This document shows, piece after piece, positions 1-11,900 of a DNA stretch of 64,000 bases. The DNA lies in contig OZ029914.1 of NCBI GenBank assembly GCA_964023275.1, positions 32,433,351 through 32,497,350 on the forward strand, in the 5' to 3' direction. The DNA is from Norana najaformis (taxonomy: Eukaryota; Annelida; Clitellata; Crassiclitellata; Hormogastridae). The notes beneath the pieces are model-generated. The model ran no database searches. It was given only the letters and a program-made list of their open reading frames with translations, and was not told the origin of the DNA. Made by a program: the position numbers and the translations under genes. The first letter of the stretch is position 1; every line of letters starts with the position of its first letter.

Positions 1-2966
1 CGTAAGCGGAGGACTGACACAGTCTACGGATGGTGGGGCCGAGCTTGCTATTGATTCTGCACATTTGCCTTGTCGCTTTTCTCGATTTTTTACGACCTTT
101 TCCATTCGTTTCTTCTTTTCTGCAACGTCTGCAAAAAACAATAACAGGAACAGCATAAAAACATTTCCCAAGGCATTCCTTCCTGGAAACATCATCGACA
201 CAGAGTCATGGCTTATGGCACTTTTCCACATACAGAATCTAGCAGAAATGGTCTAATTATTCTATGGCTCATTCACTCCTGCTCTACTAGGCAGCTTCAA
301 TCACCATGTAAGGCAAGTAATAGCGGTTCAGTAAGAGAATTTTTCCTGCATTAAAGGTAATTTTTCCACACAAAACCAACAGAAATTGTAATTGCACATT
401 TATATAGCACCGCCTCAAGAAACTCCTCACAGGTGCTGCCGACCTGACAACATACGACTTTGATCAGATAGAATAGCCTTCAATTGCTAGCGAAACAGAA
501 GCAGAGAAAGGATAGGAAGCTCATGTTGCAGCTTGCATGGCACTCTGCAATGGTTTACAAGAAGACAGAAGCAAAGGAATTGCAGAAACAAGTACCCAAA
601 ATAAACAATGCTGGCTTCTGATTGTTTGGGTCCTTGCACACGTGGGACAAGCTGCACTCACTGACCCCTCCCTACTCAGGCAGTTTCACTCACCAAGAAT
701 GAGATGCTTCTTCATCCCGACAGTTAGACATCTCTTCAGACGACAGTAAGGACAGAATCTTCTCGTGTTTACGTCGATCTTACACTGGCCGTCAAACAGA
801 CACTTCATCTGCTGCTCAGGGAAAATGTACAAAAACCCATATAAACAAAATGTTTACCCAAAGAGACTACTGCAAACCCAAGCAATCAAGTAGCAGAATT
901 TTGACTACGAATAATGCACAGTATCATATTTCCATAAATGTACTACGTAATTACGGATGTAGCTGTAAATATATTATGCAGAAAACATAGAGAAAGCACA
1001 ACTGTATTTAAACACAGCTGCACTGTAATCTAATCTAATGCAATATGTTTATATACAGCCACTTAAGAAATTTAGACCATAAAATATACATATGTACTGA
1101 TGCATCAAGAATGTTTATTTTTCCATACAGATCAAAATACAGGTTGGCAATGTAATGTAGTATGCCACTAATATAAAATCTTGCATAAATGCATACTGGT
1201 ATGAGTGCAAATAATGAATGTATATGATGTGTATAAGCAATTGAACCAGAGAGACAGACTCACTGCTTCTTTCATGGCATTTCTACGAAAGAATGCTTTG
1301 CAAGATTCACACGAAATGGCATCAAAGTTGCAGCCAAGCGCCTTATCTCCACAAACGGCACAGATCTTGTCATCCTTTCCAGGTTTCGTACTCAGCTTTG
1401 ACTTCATCTTGCCACCTCCGCAGTTGAGGTTATCCGACAGTGAACCCTCATCTGACAGACTGCATTCACTTAGGATGGATGCATCACCAGCCAGTGGTGA
1501 CAGACCCTGCAACAAGAACAAAAGGACTCAGCTATCGAAACTAAAGACCGGGCAACAGGTTGCCAATTCTGATACCCTTATCAGAATATTTCATTATCTT
1601 CACATAGTTTATTACATAATTTGCACAAGCAATGTCAATGTTATATTTGTAAATATATACGCTAGCACATAATCACCATCACCAGCCAGCTGCAGCATCC
1701 TGTATCTCCCATTCTGCTATATCTGCAGATCATATCTATATTATCATGACCTTCACAACATCACTTTCACCAAATCTGAAACCAATACCAACTACAAAAC
1801 CCACAACTCATCACCAACTACCACCACCATCACCACCACCACCACCACCATCACCACCCACACTTCACTATCAACCACAAACACTGTCACCACCACCAAC
1901 ACCTAATCTAATCTAATGACTTTTGTAGTGCCTTAATCATAATTCACAAAGCAACAACTGAAGGTTGCTTCCAGTGAAATCATAATAAAAATAATAATAA
2001 AAATAATAAAAACACGCCTAATGTGGAAGTCTGGTTGAAATCCAACAGGTTAGTGAAACCAGAAGTCAAGCAAGGTGAGGCAAGTTGAAACAGATGAGTA
2101 CAAAGACTGTTCTGAATGACATTACAGAACTGACAGAATGCGCTGAACTGGGCAGCTAGTTTAAAAGCTTTGGCTCAGTCACCGAGAATGCCCAACGCTG
2201 TTCTGAGGCAAGCACAGCAAGTGTCAAGTATCTGTTGATCAAGTGCGGTATTTGCTAGTATGAGGGGTGGCAAAGAGAGCAGAGGTGGGTTGGCCAATTT
2301 AAATGTAATACAAAACCTCGCATCACCTCAAACCACTGATGTACCTACAACTCACCACCAAATTAACATCACCACCACTGAAACTGCCTCAACCACACCA
2401 CCTCAAACCACCACCTCTCACAACCCATCACCTCTACTGCTACCACCATCACCAGCAAGCCGCTGCCATGGCTACATGGCCCTATGGGTAGAAGAGATTA
2501 TTCTTCTCTGGATATGCTTAAAAGATGATGTGAGGTGAATGGCAAGACAGATTACCTGGACAATGATGACTTCTCTAGCACCATGAGGGAACATCTGGCT
2601 CAAGAACCAGGTTAATAAGAAGCAAAAACTGCTAAATGGTCTTTACATTAAATTATAGGCATGTGAGTTGGTTTAATTGTCAAATGGGGCATCTAAAGTT
2701 TGTCAAAAACTGTAATCTGTTATAATTTGTAATCAGTTAAATGCAGTATTAAGTCAGTTTATATATGCAACAAATTGTTTAGAATTATAGTTTAATGATG
2801 CATGTGTAAATTTATAAATGTTCATAGTTCTTACATTTTTTGTCACAAGTTCCAGTTTAATGTCTTCTAATCCATCAGGCAAGAAGCCTTCTAGATTATC
2901 AGAGGAGGAGTTCTGTGTTCCAAGCAGGGTTGAGTAATACTCAAACATCATCTTCTTTTCTGTAAC
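1..2966 (-). CDS. NR1J (Hr96/DAF-12-like) nuclear receptor, 5' half of the gene
   Basis: Ligand-regulated zinc-finger transcription factor acting in the nucleus. Four minus-strand exons join in frame: 2966-2835, 1506-1264, 811-694 and 128-<1, all with AG/GT borders. Exon 1 ends and exon 2 begins in phase 0. Exon 2 encodes an acidic Ser-rich N-terminus and the first zinc finger, CAVCGDKALGCNFDAISC, followed by P-box ESCKAFFRRNA. Exon 3 encodes the second finger (CLFDGQC ... RRFCPYCRLKRC, then VGMKK). Exon 4 starts the basic hinge (EKKKRMEKVVKNREKRQ) and leaves the window, so the ligand-binding domain is not seen. The ESCKA P-box is typical of NR1J receptors (Hr96, DAF-12, NHR-8), unlike the EGCKG of vertebrate VDR/PXR. 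The first visible ATG is at 2951; exon 1 stays open upstream to its acceptor, so an earlier, perhaps untranslated, exon is likely. Subfamily is fairly sure; the exact paralogue is not. Confidence 0.88.
1795..1985 (-). repeat. CAC/ACC-rich low complexity plus LINE 3' tail of the TCTAA type
   Basis: An ACC/CAC-rich stretch (about 1795-1900) is followed by TCTAATCTAATCTAA and about 75 bases resembling the 3' ends at 31130 and 47488 (ACTTnTATAGCGCC-like). This is a minus-oriented CR1-like LINE tail in the nuclear-receptor intron. A second CAC/ACC-rich stretch lies at about 2340-2460 in the same intron. Confidence 0.55.
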
Positions 2967-3089
2967 CTGCAAATAAAAATTAACTCTGAGGCCAATGACT
3001 CAGAGAAATCTTACATGCAATCGAAGCATTACTTGATGCTGCACAATATTTAAGTTCAAATGATAGAACAGTTTGCTGAACACTGGTAT

Positions 3090-3400
3090 AATTTCTTCTT
3101 CTTCAGTGTCCTGCCCCTAGGCAGGTCCAAGAATCCAACAATGCCACTCCCCTCTGTTCTGTGTCCTCTCCTTGACTTCTTTGTAGCCCCGTCTTCTTCC
3201 TTTATCCATCATCCAGTCCAACCACATATTCTTTGGTCTTCCTGGAACTTTCTTTCCCTCAATTCATCCTTCAGTCACTGTCCTCAGGAGAGAATTTCCA
3301 CACAGTATGAGACCAATCCAGTTCATTTGTCTCGTCCTTTTTGTACTGACCAGAGTCCTTTCTTCCCATACCAAGTGCAAGACCTCCTTGTTTGTTTTAC
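3090..3400 (-). repeat. RTE-type LINE, 3'-terminal ORF2 fragment
   Basis: Minus-strand translation shows a degraded LINE ORF2 C-terminus: RTRQMNWIGLILCGNSLLRT, then, after a stop, a GRPKNMW-like stretch and WLDWMMDKGRRRGYKEVKER. This is the 'WxGH...GRPR..W...LA.DR' tail common to RTE-like LINEs. A short GAAGAAGAAG tail lies at the low-coordinate end. It is 5' truncated and contains at least one in-frame stop. Confidence 0.6.
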
Positions 3401-6400
3401 AATCCTTCCAGCTGACATAACAAGTCTCAGTATTAGAAACTATCACAGGCATCACAGGATAACTTCAAAATCAGAATATGGCATGTTGTACCTACACACG
3501 CATGCGTGCCTGCACAAGCATTCACTTACTGGTAATAAACAAAGATTTAAAGCCAACATTTAAATCAAGTCAAGATTATTTCTATCATGCACTGATCAGC
3601 TGCAAGCCATGTGCCTGGCTACTTTCTGGCCTACTTAAACATTGCTGGAGATCAACAGGAACTTTTAGAATAGTTCACATCAAGCTAGGCTTACTGAAAT
3701 TAAATAAAGCAACTGCAACTCTAGAATAAAACCAGACAAAAGAAACTTACGGAATATGACAATCAAAACACTTAAGTTCAGTCAAGCAGTTCTCATTTCT
3801 GCAGGATGAAGACTCGCGAGTTTCAAACTCTATCATATGAGCAGATCAACTGCCATGGAGAAAATGTGCAACCCCGGAAAAGAGAGGCAGCCTACAAAGT
3901 CAGCTGAGCGTCCCACTTAGAACACGGATACAGCAACCACTCGCTGCCTAAAATTAAGTCGTGATAAACTAATATTCAACATCATCAGCTGCCTCCACTC
4001 AGCAGCAGCTGTAGCTACTCGTTGGCTCACTGGTTTAGCTGCAACCAGGCAGCCTGCAAGCTGCATTACTGGGATGCGTGTGACACTGAGTCAGCAAGGG
4101 CAGCAGTGCAAAAAGAGGTCGACCACTAACTTTCAACCTTGCCTGCTAAGAACAGTGTTTATCAGATTTCATGATTCAACAGTATGAGGTTGATTTAAGC
4201 CCTGGCAGGGTTAATTTTAGGACAAAGCCCACATGAGATAGGAAGCACAAGAACACAGACACAGAGATGCACAGCCATTTGAGCTGATCTGTCAGATGGT
4301 TTCAGTCTTTGAACCTAAACACTTCTGTCAAGAATCCTTAACTGTTCAAGAAGGAAGGATCCGACATGATTAATGAATTCAATTAATGGGAAGGGTTTGA
4401 CCAGATCTCTGCTAAATATCCTCAACAAAAACTGTATAGAACAACGGGAAAGGGTGTCACAGCATCACGATGTCACAGGCAAGACTGTCAATGGGATATT
4501 TAGTGACTGGCAACAGTTACTGGAATCACAGTACATACAAGCAACAAATGTTAGTTGATGAACTTTTAATCATGATAACAACTGTCAGCAAATAGCTAAG
4601 CACATAAAAACATCCTATGAACTGTAATTGCTTAATGTAAAGCTCATTGTTCGAACCCGTAACCTAAGCGGGACCAAAAAATAATTCAATATGAACAGTA
4701 AAATTAAATGTCTTTCACATAAAAATAACTTTCACAGTTAAATGGAAAGTTAACCAGAGTCCAGACACTGAATGTATCAATACACTTAATATAGCTCCTT
4801 TAATGACCTCTCAAAAGTGCTGCATACATGGCCATCTAAACGATCTAAACAGATACAGCATAAGTTAAGCCGGATATCTCCACTGGGCAGAGTCAAATGA
4901 CACAGCACCTAAACATAAGAGATAAAAATAGGGTTCTAAACTGGGTTTCAAGAGCTTAATCTAAAGACCTATTTTCCAAATGTCTTGATCTCAACTTGGT
5001 AATTTTTAGGAGGGTTGGAATTCAATCCTGTCTCGGTATCAGACCACAATTGTCTTGTCAGTATCCTTGATAAATAGTTCTGGTAAATGTTACTTGCAAC
5101 ATACAGAGCTCTGCAATAAAATCCATATAAAAAGACGGTCTAGCAAAAAATAAGAAGACTTGTGAAATTAAACAATAAAAGTGAAAAAGTAAGTAACATA
5201 CTTGTTATAGAACTTCTGAGAGCAAACCAAAAGCATTAACAATTCTACAGCGTTCAATAATATCATCAAGTCAATTAAGTAAGATTGAAATCAAAACTGA
5301 AGTTGAGAACAACAACCAAAAACTGCCAAATGCTAAATATAATGAATTCTGAGGATCAAAACTTTGTGTGACATCAGCTCACCGTGTAACAAAGAGATTG
5401 CAAAACTGTTTACACGATCACTGTGTTGGGACCTTGAGCAAGTCCCCACAAGTTTGCTCAGAGCCATAAATTGATGAACTTTGTTAAAGCGCTCATAATT
5501 TGGTAGTGTGGTACAAAGATACAAGAAATAAGTAAATGAAGCAGCTACCATAAATCAATGAGGGGTTTGGAGGGAGCTTATTCCAAAGCAAGACTCAGTG
5601 ATGCTGGGTACAGCAGTTATTAAGGTCCTGTCAGTCTATACAAGGATTAAAGACACATGATTCTAACAGAAGCAGAACTTATCTGCAATAATTCATGAAC
5701 AAAAATAATGAAAATGTAACTGCATTCCTCAAGATTAATAATCTTCATCGAAGCAGGGTCCAATACAAGTCAGAACATACCAAATAAACCAATGTTGCTG
5801 TATTGTGTAATCCAAAAAGCAAAGATAAAATATTGGACCACCAGGACCCACAAACATACAGAATCCAGGCCAAATCTTTTGCACCACAGGGGGGTCTGCT
5901 CAGAGCCTATTTCATTATGAACTGTGGCCCAGAAGGTCCTTTAGAGTAATCACTTGAAGGCGTCAAAATATTTAGTACACCCTGTAACACCACTGCCCAA
6001 AACCAAAATAACATTTTCACAAACCACATAAATTTTCCATTAGATTTGTTTAAATTTTCAATAAGATTTGCCACAGAAATCAAATGCCTTTTGGGCATAT
6101 ATAGCTGTTTTACATGGCAAAGAACAAGACTGATGTCAAAGAGTAAAGAATTTATCTCATGTTTTTCTGAGATTACTGGCAAAAGGTAATTACCTGTAGC
6201 ACTTTCATTCCAAATAAGAGTGATAAGTGTCAGAGAAATAACTGCAGTCTGCCACAATGTTACAGTTTTTGTTTCTGTACATGGCACCCATTACACTGAG
6301 TTAATGACTGCTTAATCAGGACTTGCAATGTTGTACCCCATTTGCACCTTCATCATCATCTGTGGTGTGCCCCTGTTAGAAGTGTTGCTGTTTCCACAAC

Positions 6401-7099
6401 AAGTTGTCAGCTTTCTCTATCCTAGACTTGTCTCTAGGCTGTGCATAGTTTGAAATTAATGGGTACAGGTCGGACTCTACCACTCCATACCACTCATGTC
6501 CATACTGGTCTGTTCCAGTCTCTTCCAACATTACATGGTAAATATGAATTATGCTGTTCAGAACTTCTTGTATCCATTCCAAATCACTTGCAGAGTCACC
6601 TCAAAAGTGTTCCCATGAAGAAAACTTAAGCAACTCAACTTCACAAGTGAAAAATAAAAGTGGCACAAAATGTGGAATCTGAAGATAAAAAATAATACAC
6701 ACAACAAAGGAATGATACCAAATACTGAGGAAAAATTAATAGAAAAGTCTCATTTTAACTGATATCAATTCTGAAGCATTGCTGAGGAATTTTCGCTAAT
6801 GCTGTGATGCAGTTATTACTTTATGCTGTCTACAAGCATTGTTTCTAGAATTTTGGTCAATACAATCATGCTAAACACAAATTACCGTGAGATCGTAATG
6901 CAAAATCAGTGTGTCAACGCCCTACTTGGAAAGTCGTGTATAAACAAGGCTGATGTCAATATATAGCTGTATTCACAGTCATGCAACCGCAGTTCATGGT
7001 AAACACCGGCAATCATCTATCCTAATAAGGTCTCAAGCACAAAGTCACAATAATTATAGCATTATTATTACGACCATGCAACTATTACAAGCATAATTA
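3401..7099. other. Non-coding stretch upstream of the nuclear receptor exons
   Basis: AT-rich DNA with no exon that I could support by protein similarity together with splice sites. An untranslated first exon or promoter of the minus-strand receptor may lie here or at 7100-7400. The minus-strand open stretches at 5907-6287 and 6376-6582 resemble no family I know. Confidence 0.5.
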
Positions 7100-7400
7100 A
7101 AACTACTAACATCAGACATCGTCTCCGTCAGCTGATCTGTTGAAAGCGACACTTTCAACAGCTGCACGCTCATGCGCATATATTATTCGCCGACAGCTTC
7201 GATCTTACAGCCAATCACACATATCAGGTTTCGAACCGTACTGAAATCTGGCATTTTAATGTCAAGTAAGTGGGGTTTCGTACGTTTTTACACCGGACTT
7301 TTGCCAGTCGATCAAATGACTGCTTAATTGTCATTGTTTTTAGGCTTCCCTAGGTAGTGCGCAAAGGGGCGGACGCAGTAAGTAAGTCAGTTGGGTCAGT
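7100..7400. promoter_or_regulatory. Candidate divergent promoter between the receptor and SFXN5
   Basis: This stretch lies between a minus-strand gene (receptor) and a plus-strand gene (SFXN5) and has more CpG than its flanks. It holds a CCAAT box (7211-7215), a GC box GGGGCGG (7366-7372) and a donor-like GTAAGTAAGT just after it (from about 7378). A noncoding first exon of SFXN5 could end there and splice to the coding exon near 8933. A promoter here is inference from layout and motifs; no TATA box is clear. Confidence 0.4.
7138..7160. promoter_or_regulatory. Perfect inverted repeat in candidate promoter
   Basis: TGTTGAAAG (7138-7146), a 5-base spacer, then CTTTCAACA (7152-7160) form perfect 9-bp arms. 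It could be a palindromic factor-binding site or a hairpin. No factor is assigned. Confidence 0.55.
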
Positions 7401-7604
7401 GACTGTGGAAGTTACGCAGCATTTCAGTAAGCAATATTTCTCAATATTAACGTCATGCATATATACTATAGCACCTGCAATTGAAAACGCTTTAAGCTAG
7501 CTTATTTGATGGTTCTATTAAAGCAATTATATTAACGTTGTATAAAGTTCTTTGTCGGGTTCATCACTGACAAGACACAGAAACTTTAAGCTTCTCTGTT
7601 TTCT

Positions 7605-7704
7605 ACAACGCACAACGAAACCAAGTCGCGGGAACCAGCTTATTCACAGGCGCTCAGTCAAAACAAAATCGATAGGCAAGAAGGGTTCGGTTCCAGGTCA
7701 AGAT

Positions 7705-7708
<4 letters not shown>
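7605..7708 (-). repeat. CR1-like LINE family A, 3' end fragment
   Basis: Minus-oriented copy of a 3' end found at least eleven times here. Its hallmark on the sense strand is CCTATCGATTTTG followed by TGACTGAGCGCCTGTGAATA and AGCTGG, then GGGCGCTGTAGAAATCTCG and a short ATTACG-type tail. Longer copies encode an LWN.LP...FLFH ORF2 C-terminus, which places the family among CR1/L2-like LINEs. Confidence 0.7.
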
Positions 7709-7745
<37 letters not shown>

Positions 7746-7834
7746 TAGGCAGGCAGGCAGGCAGGCGGGCGGGCAGGCAGGCAGGCAGGCAGGCAGGCAG
7801 GCGGGCGGGCAGGCAGGCAGGCAGGCAGGCAGGC
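7709..7834. repeat. (AGGC)n microsatellite
   Basis: About 30 units of the tetranucleotide with scattered G/T substitutions (GGCGGGCGGG, GGTAGG). It abuts a truncated family A LINE tail on the left and another on the right. Open frames through it (repetitive RQAG and LPAC peptides) are artefacts of the repeat. Confidence 0.95.
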
Positions 7835-7844
7835 AATCGTGGGC

Positions 7845-8760
7845 CTAATAGTAATCTCGAGAATGCTACAGCGCCCTGCGAAAGCTAAGTCGCGGAAACA
7901 GCGCTCGTGAATAAGCTGCGCATAGCTTTTTAGTAGCACTTTATAAATTTCGAGTTTACGATTTCGATTTCGATTTCTTTTACGATTACGGAGCCAGGTG
8001 CTCAGTCAAAACAAGATCGATAGGCAAGAAGGGTTCGGTTCCAGGTCAAGATCTAAGTTTCAGTCAGGCAGACAGTCGGACGGCTACGGTGGATGATACT
8101 TGAAATTGGAGAGATAACGGGAAGAGGAAGAATCAGGATAAGAATTTTTAAAGCAATATTTTCAATTTTGAGTGAAAGATCAGCCCAGAGATTGCAAGAG
8201 ATGAAGACTAGCGTGGGTGAGTTCGTATGATGGGTTAGAAAATTGTCGTAGTTCTGGCGGGAGTTTATTCCAGAGGGATGGAGCAGCTATGGCTTTGGAG
8301 TGATTTTCAAATTTTAAGGATGAGGTACGTGGCTGGAGAGCGGAGAAGTGTCATGGCAGAAAATGATCGGGTTGAACGGAATGTTTGGATTGTAGATAAT
8401 TGTAGAAGATAGGAGGATTAGGAGGATTGAAGTGTATTGTAGGTAAATTATTAGACTCTACTTTATTCGCTCAGGTATTTTAAGCCAGTGAAACGATTTG
8501 AGAACAGAGGTGACGTGATGGTGCTTGGGGGATTTCCGTGACAGCACGAGCGAGAACATTCTGGATACCTTGAAGGCGATTTATCTGAGTTGTGTCTATA
8601 TTTAGGAAAAGTGAATTGCAGTTTTCTTGTTTTGCATGGTGAGATTACTTCCAGGAATCTACACTGAGATCGATTGTTCGCCCATGGGCCCTTAATATTG
8701 GTCTCCTTGACTTCTGCACAAGAAAAGTAGTCAGCCGCTGAGTGAAACATTGCACAGAAA
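7845..8760 (-). repeat. CR1-like LINE family A, two 3' copies, one with ORF2 C-terminus
   Basis: A diverged tail copy (about 7845-7925) is followed by a longer one (about 7950-8760). The latter runs, on the minus strand, from an ORF2 fragment resembling LDYCNSLF...IQNVLARAVTE...HWLKIPE down through the 3' UTR to a CGATTT/ATTACG tail. Frames are interrupted. The segment near 8560-8630 is the uninterrupted counterpart of the site into which the hAT element at 28135-32138 inserted. Confidence 0.65.
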
Positions 8761-8932
8761 CAGACTAGTCTGATAAGCCATCAGGTTTAGCCGATGTTGA
8801 GCAGCCCTGGTGATCTTGAGACACTCTTAGCCTTTGACCTCTTGCGGTTATGGGTTGAATGGTCGATAAGAAGAGAAAGTCTTTTAGGCATTATTTAAGT
8901 AAAGAAAATTTTCCTCGAAGAAATCCGTCGAT

Positions 8933-11900
8933 ATGACGAACGCTCGTAGTGACGATTATCCGCCCTTCCAGCTGGGCAGATCGCGATTTGATCAGGTATT
9001 TGTAGGCAACTGGCTGACCGATAATCGAGTAAAAGTTGCAGACAAACTCAAGAACTCTCGTATGGATTTCGCTTTCGGGCTCATAAGGGTCTGGAAATTG
9101 GTCTAGGATTTCAGAACTTTATCGCGCATATAAAACACAAGGGGTAAAAGTCTTGTGAACTGTGAACGTCGGTATATCGGGTTTATTAGCTATTAACTGG
9201 AAAGGCTGCAAAACATTGGATGCATAAATTACATGAAGTTTTGATTGTGTATTAATATGTCACAACCTTTAGCTTTGTTTCGAACAACGTTTTCAGTAAT
9301 TCTGCAACAGAGGTCCATGGTGGAGTTGGTCTCCATTGGGGTGTATGAGTGAGCATTTTAAATTCAAATGCCGTAAATGCCTGCCCAACTCTTGGGCCTT
9401 GACCTGGAACCGAACCCTTCCTGCCTATCGATTTATTTTGATTGTGCGTCTGTGAATAAGCTGGTTACCGCCACTTGGCTTTTGTTGGGCGCTGTAGAAA
9501 TCTCGAGCTTACGATTACAGTTATCAATATTTGAAACTTCACATACGGTGGCGTGTAAATTACAATGCGACAAATGCGTGCAAGTGGCGGCATAAACTTT
9601 GCAAGGAAAATTCATTTTGTGGCTGTAGGGGCCATGGCACAAGTGCCCTATGCTATATATGCCACAAGTTCATAATATCTAACTATTATGTTTTGTTAGT
9701 AATGGTTCTCGACCATCTTTGGATGACCAACCTAATGGAATGCGTTTTCTTCTGATCTGATCAGTGTTCTTACTTTCAATTCAAAACAGAGAAATAATGT
9801 TTGCTTACTTTGTAAGTGGAAGTAACCAGTTTTTAGTGTTTTACAGAATTTGTTAAAGGCTTTTAATAAACATTATTATAGCTCTTAGCTGTCATTTGTT
9901 TCTTATGTGCTTTGTAGCATTTTTATTAGGCTTGTACGTTCTTATTGTAGTCCAACTTCCAGGGTCGTTTGAGGCATTTTCTCGACATTACAGATCCAAG
10001 AACTCTTTTTACCTCAAAGGTAATTCTTCAAGAAAGTGCTCTTGCATTCAAATGACCTTTTTCCTTTGGAAAATAGTCTACTCTTAAATGCTTTGGTTGC
10101 TGTGGCAGTGATTTGGTTTGGAAATTTGGGGATGATTCAGAAATTGGAAGTTTGTATATCATTTCTCAGTGGCAGTTTCATGCTTTAGCTTTGATGCTTA
10201 ATTGTTTGATAGCTGTTAGACCCCTAAATACCTTTAAAATTAAAAAATTATGAAAGATGACAATATAATGTAGTAAGCGGAGGGGGATATATCTCCTCTG
10301 CCCTTCTAGGATCGCCTCCCCCCCGACTGTCCTTCAGTAGTTTCAGCACACTAGGAAATACACTCAGATGACATCACATGATTTGTTGTTGTCTGTATAT
10401 TTGTTAGTTCAAGAAAGGAAGTTATAATTATCAATTAACAGGACTGTCACTGTATTGAATAATATTAATGAATTAATTATTAATTAGTATTAGTTTTAAC
10501 TGGTAGTAACCATTGATCACATTGTAAGGTTAGACAGTTGCTGATTTATTGCATTTCTTTATTAGCTTTAGCTGAAGTCCTATATATGCATAAACCCATG
10601 AAAGTGTTTAGCCAGAAGTGCAAACACAACAGCTGTTATATGGAAACAGTCAAAAATGTTGCAAATACGTGTATTTACTGAAGATTTGCAGTTCCTATTT
10701 CTTCTGTCACAGTGGCTCAACTCCATAGGATTGACATCCCAGCTTTTTCTGATCGTTTCTGTTCTTTTTGTCTAGTTTTGCAAGCAGTTGAAGACACCGT
10801 GCTTTTTCCAACTGCCCACACTTTTGAGATGAACATGCAGATTGGCAGAATAAATATGTCTGATTAATAACACCAAGTAATAAATATGTCTGGGTGCTAT
10901 TTTTGTAACTTTAATAATTTTTTTTAAATATTAGGCTGAACTTGAGCGTTCACTGAAACTTTTGGATCAGTTTAAAACGAATCAGCTTCTGGATGGAGTG
11001 ACTAACAAGGACCTCTGGGAGGCACAGAAGATCAAACAGGTGTTGGCTTACATATCAGGGTGCATGTGAAAAACAAAGATGGTTTGGCAATGAAGATGAT
11101 GTGGAGCAAGAATAGAAATTGGTTAAATGATGCAAGTAAGGGATGCAAAGTGACTGCTAAAGGTTTTGTGTAAATATCTCTTAAAATTTTCTTAAGGAAA
11201 TTATCTTTTGCACAGTATGTTGTCAGCCGTTAACTAGCGAGGGCCTAAGTGTATACCTAGAGGGTTACCTGCTTAGGACCCACTTGGGGTTCATGGCCAA
11301 AATGTCATTGGTCCCATCTGGGCTCACTATAGGGGACCCACACAGTTACCCTTGGGGCTTACTTTACATGCTGTCTGGGACACATCCATAAACCTGCAGA
11401 TACTGAGTTGACATCAGCTAAATAATTCCTAAATTTTCTATGAAGTATTGTAAGTAAAATGCACAGAAAATAAGTGGAAAGACAATGAAATAAATGATGG
11501 AATTTTAGGGTCCAGAGGCCCAGTATCTTTGACCTGGTAGTGGCCACTAACCCTTTTGGCCAGTTCACCTATGAACCTGACTGAATGAATCTATTGTTAC
11601 ATCAACACAGCATCTTTTTGAAATGAATGGTTAGAGTTGCAACTGACATCCATCACCTTAGGCATTGTTCAAGAAACCAGTATGAATTCTCTTACTGATT
11701 GTCACAAATGCTGCAAAAAACTGTGATGCAGATTGCTTTGTTTTTAGGCCATAATTCATCCTGACACTGGAGAGAAGATTTTCATGCCATTCAGAATGTC
11801 TGGTAAATTCTCTGCAGATATATTCAAACAGCTTTCATACAAAATGTAATAATGAATTTTGCATATGTGGGGTACTTACTTTTGGAACAGTGCAGGTGCC

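Noticed and set aside
1205-1672. Plus-strand 155-codon frame over the first zinc-finger exon
   Set aside because: Antisense shadow of the nuclear receptor exon.
7552-7939. Frames with RQAG or LPAC repeats
   Set aside because: They read through the (AGGC)n tract; there is no start context, splice site or homology.
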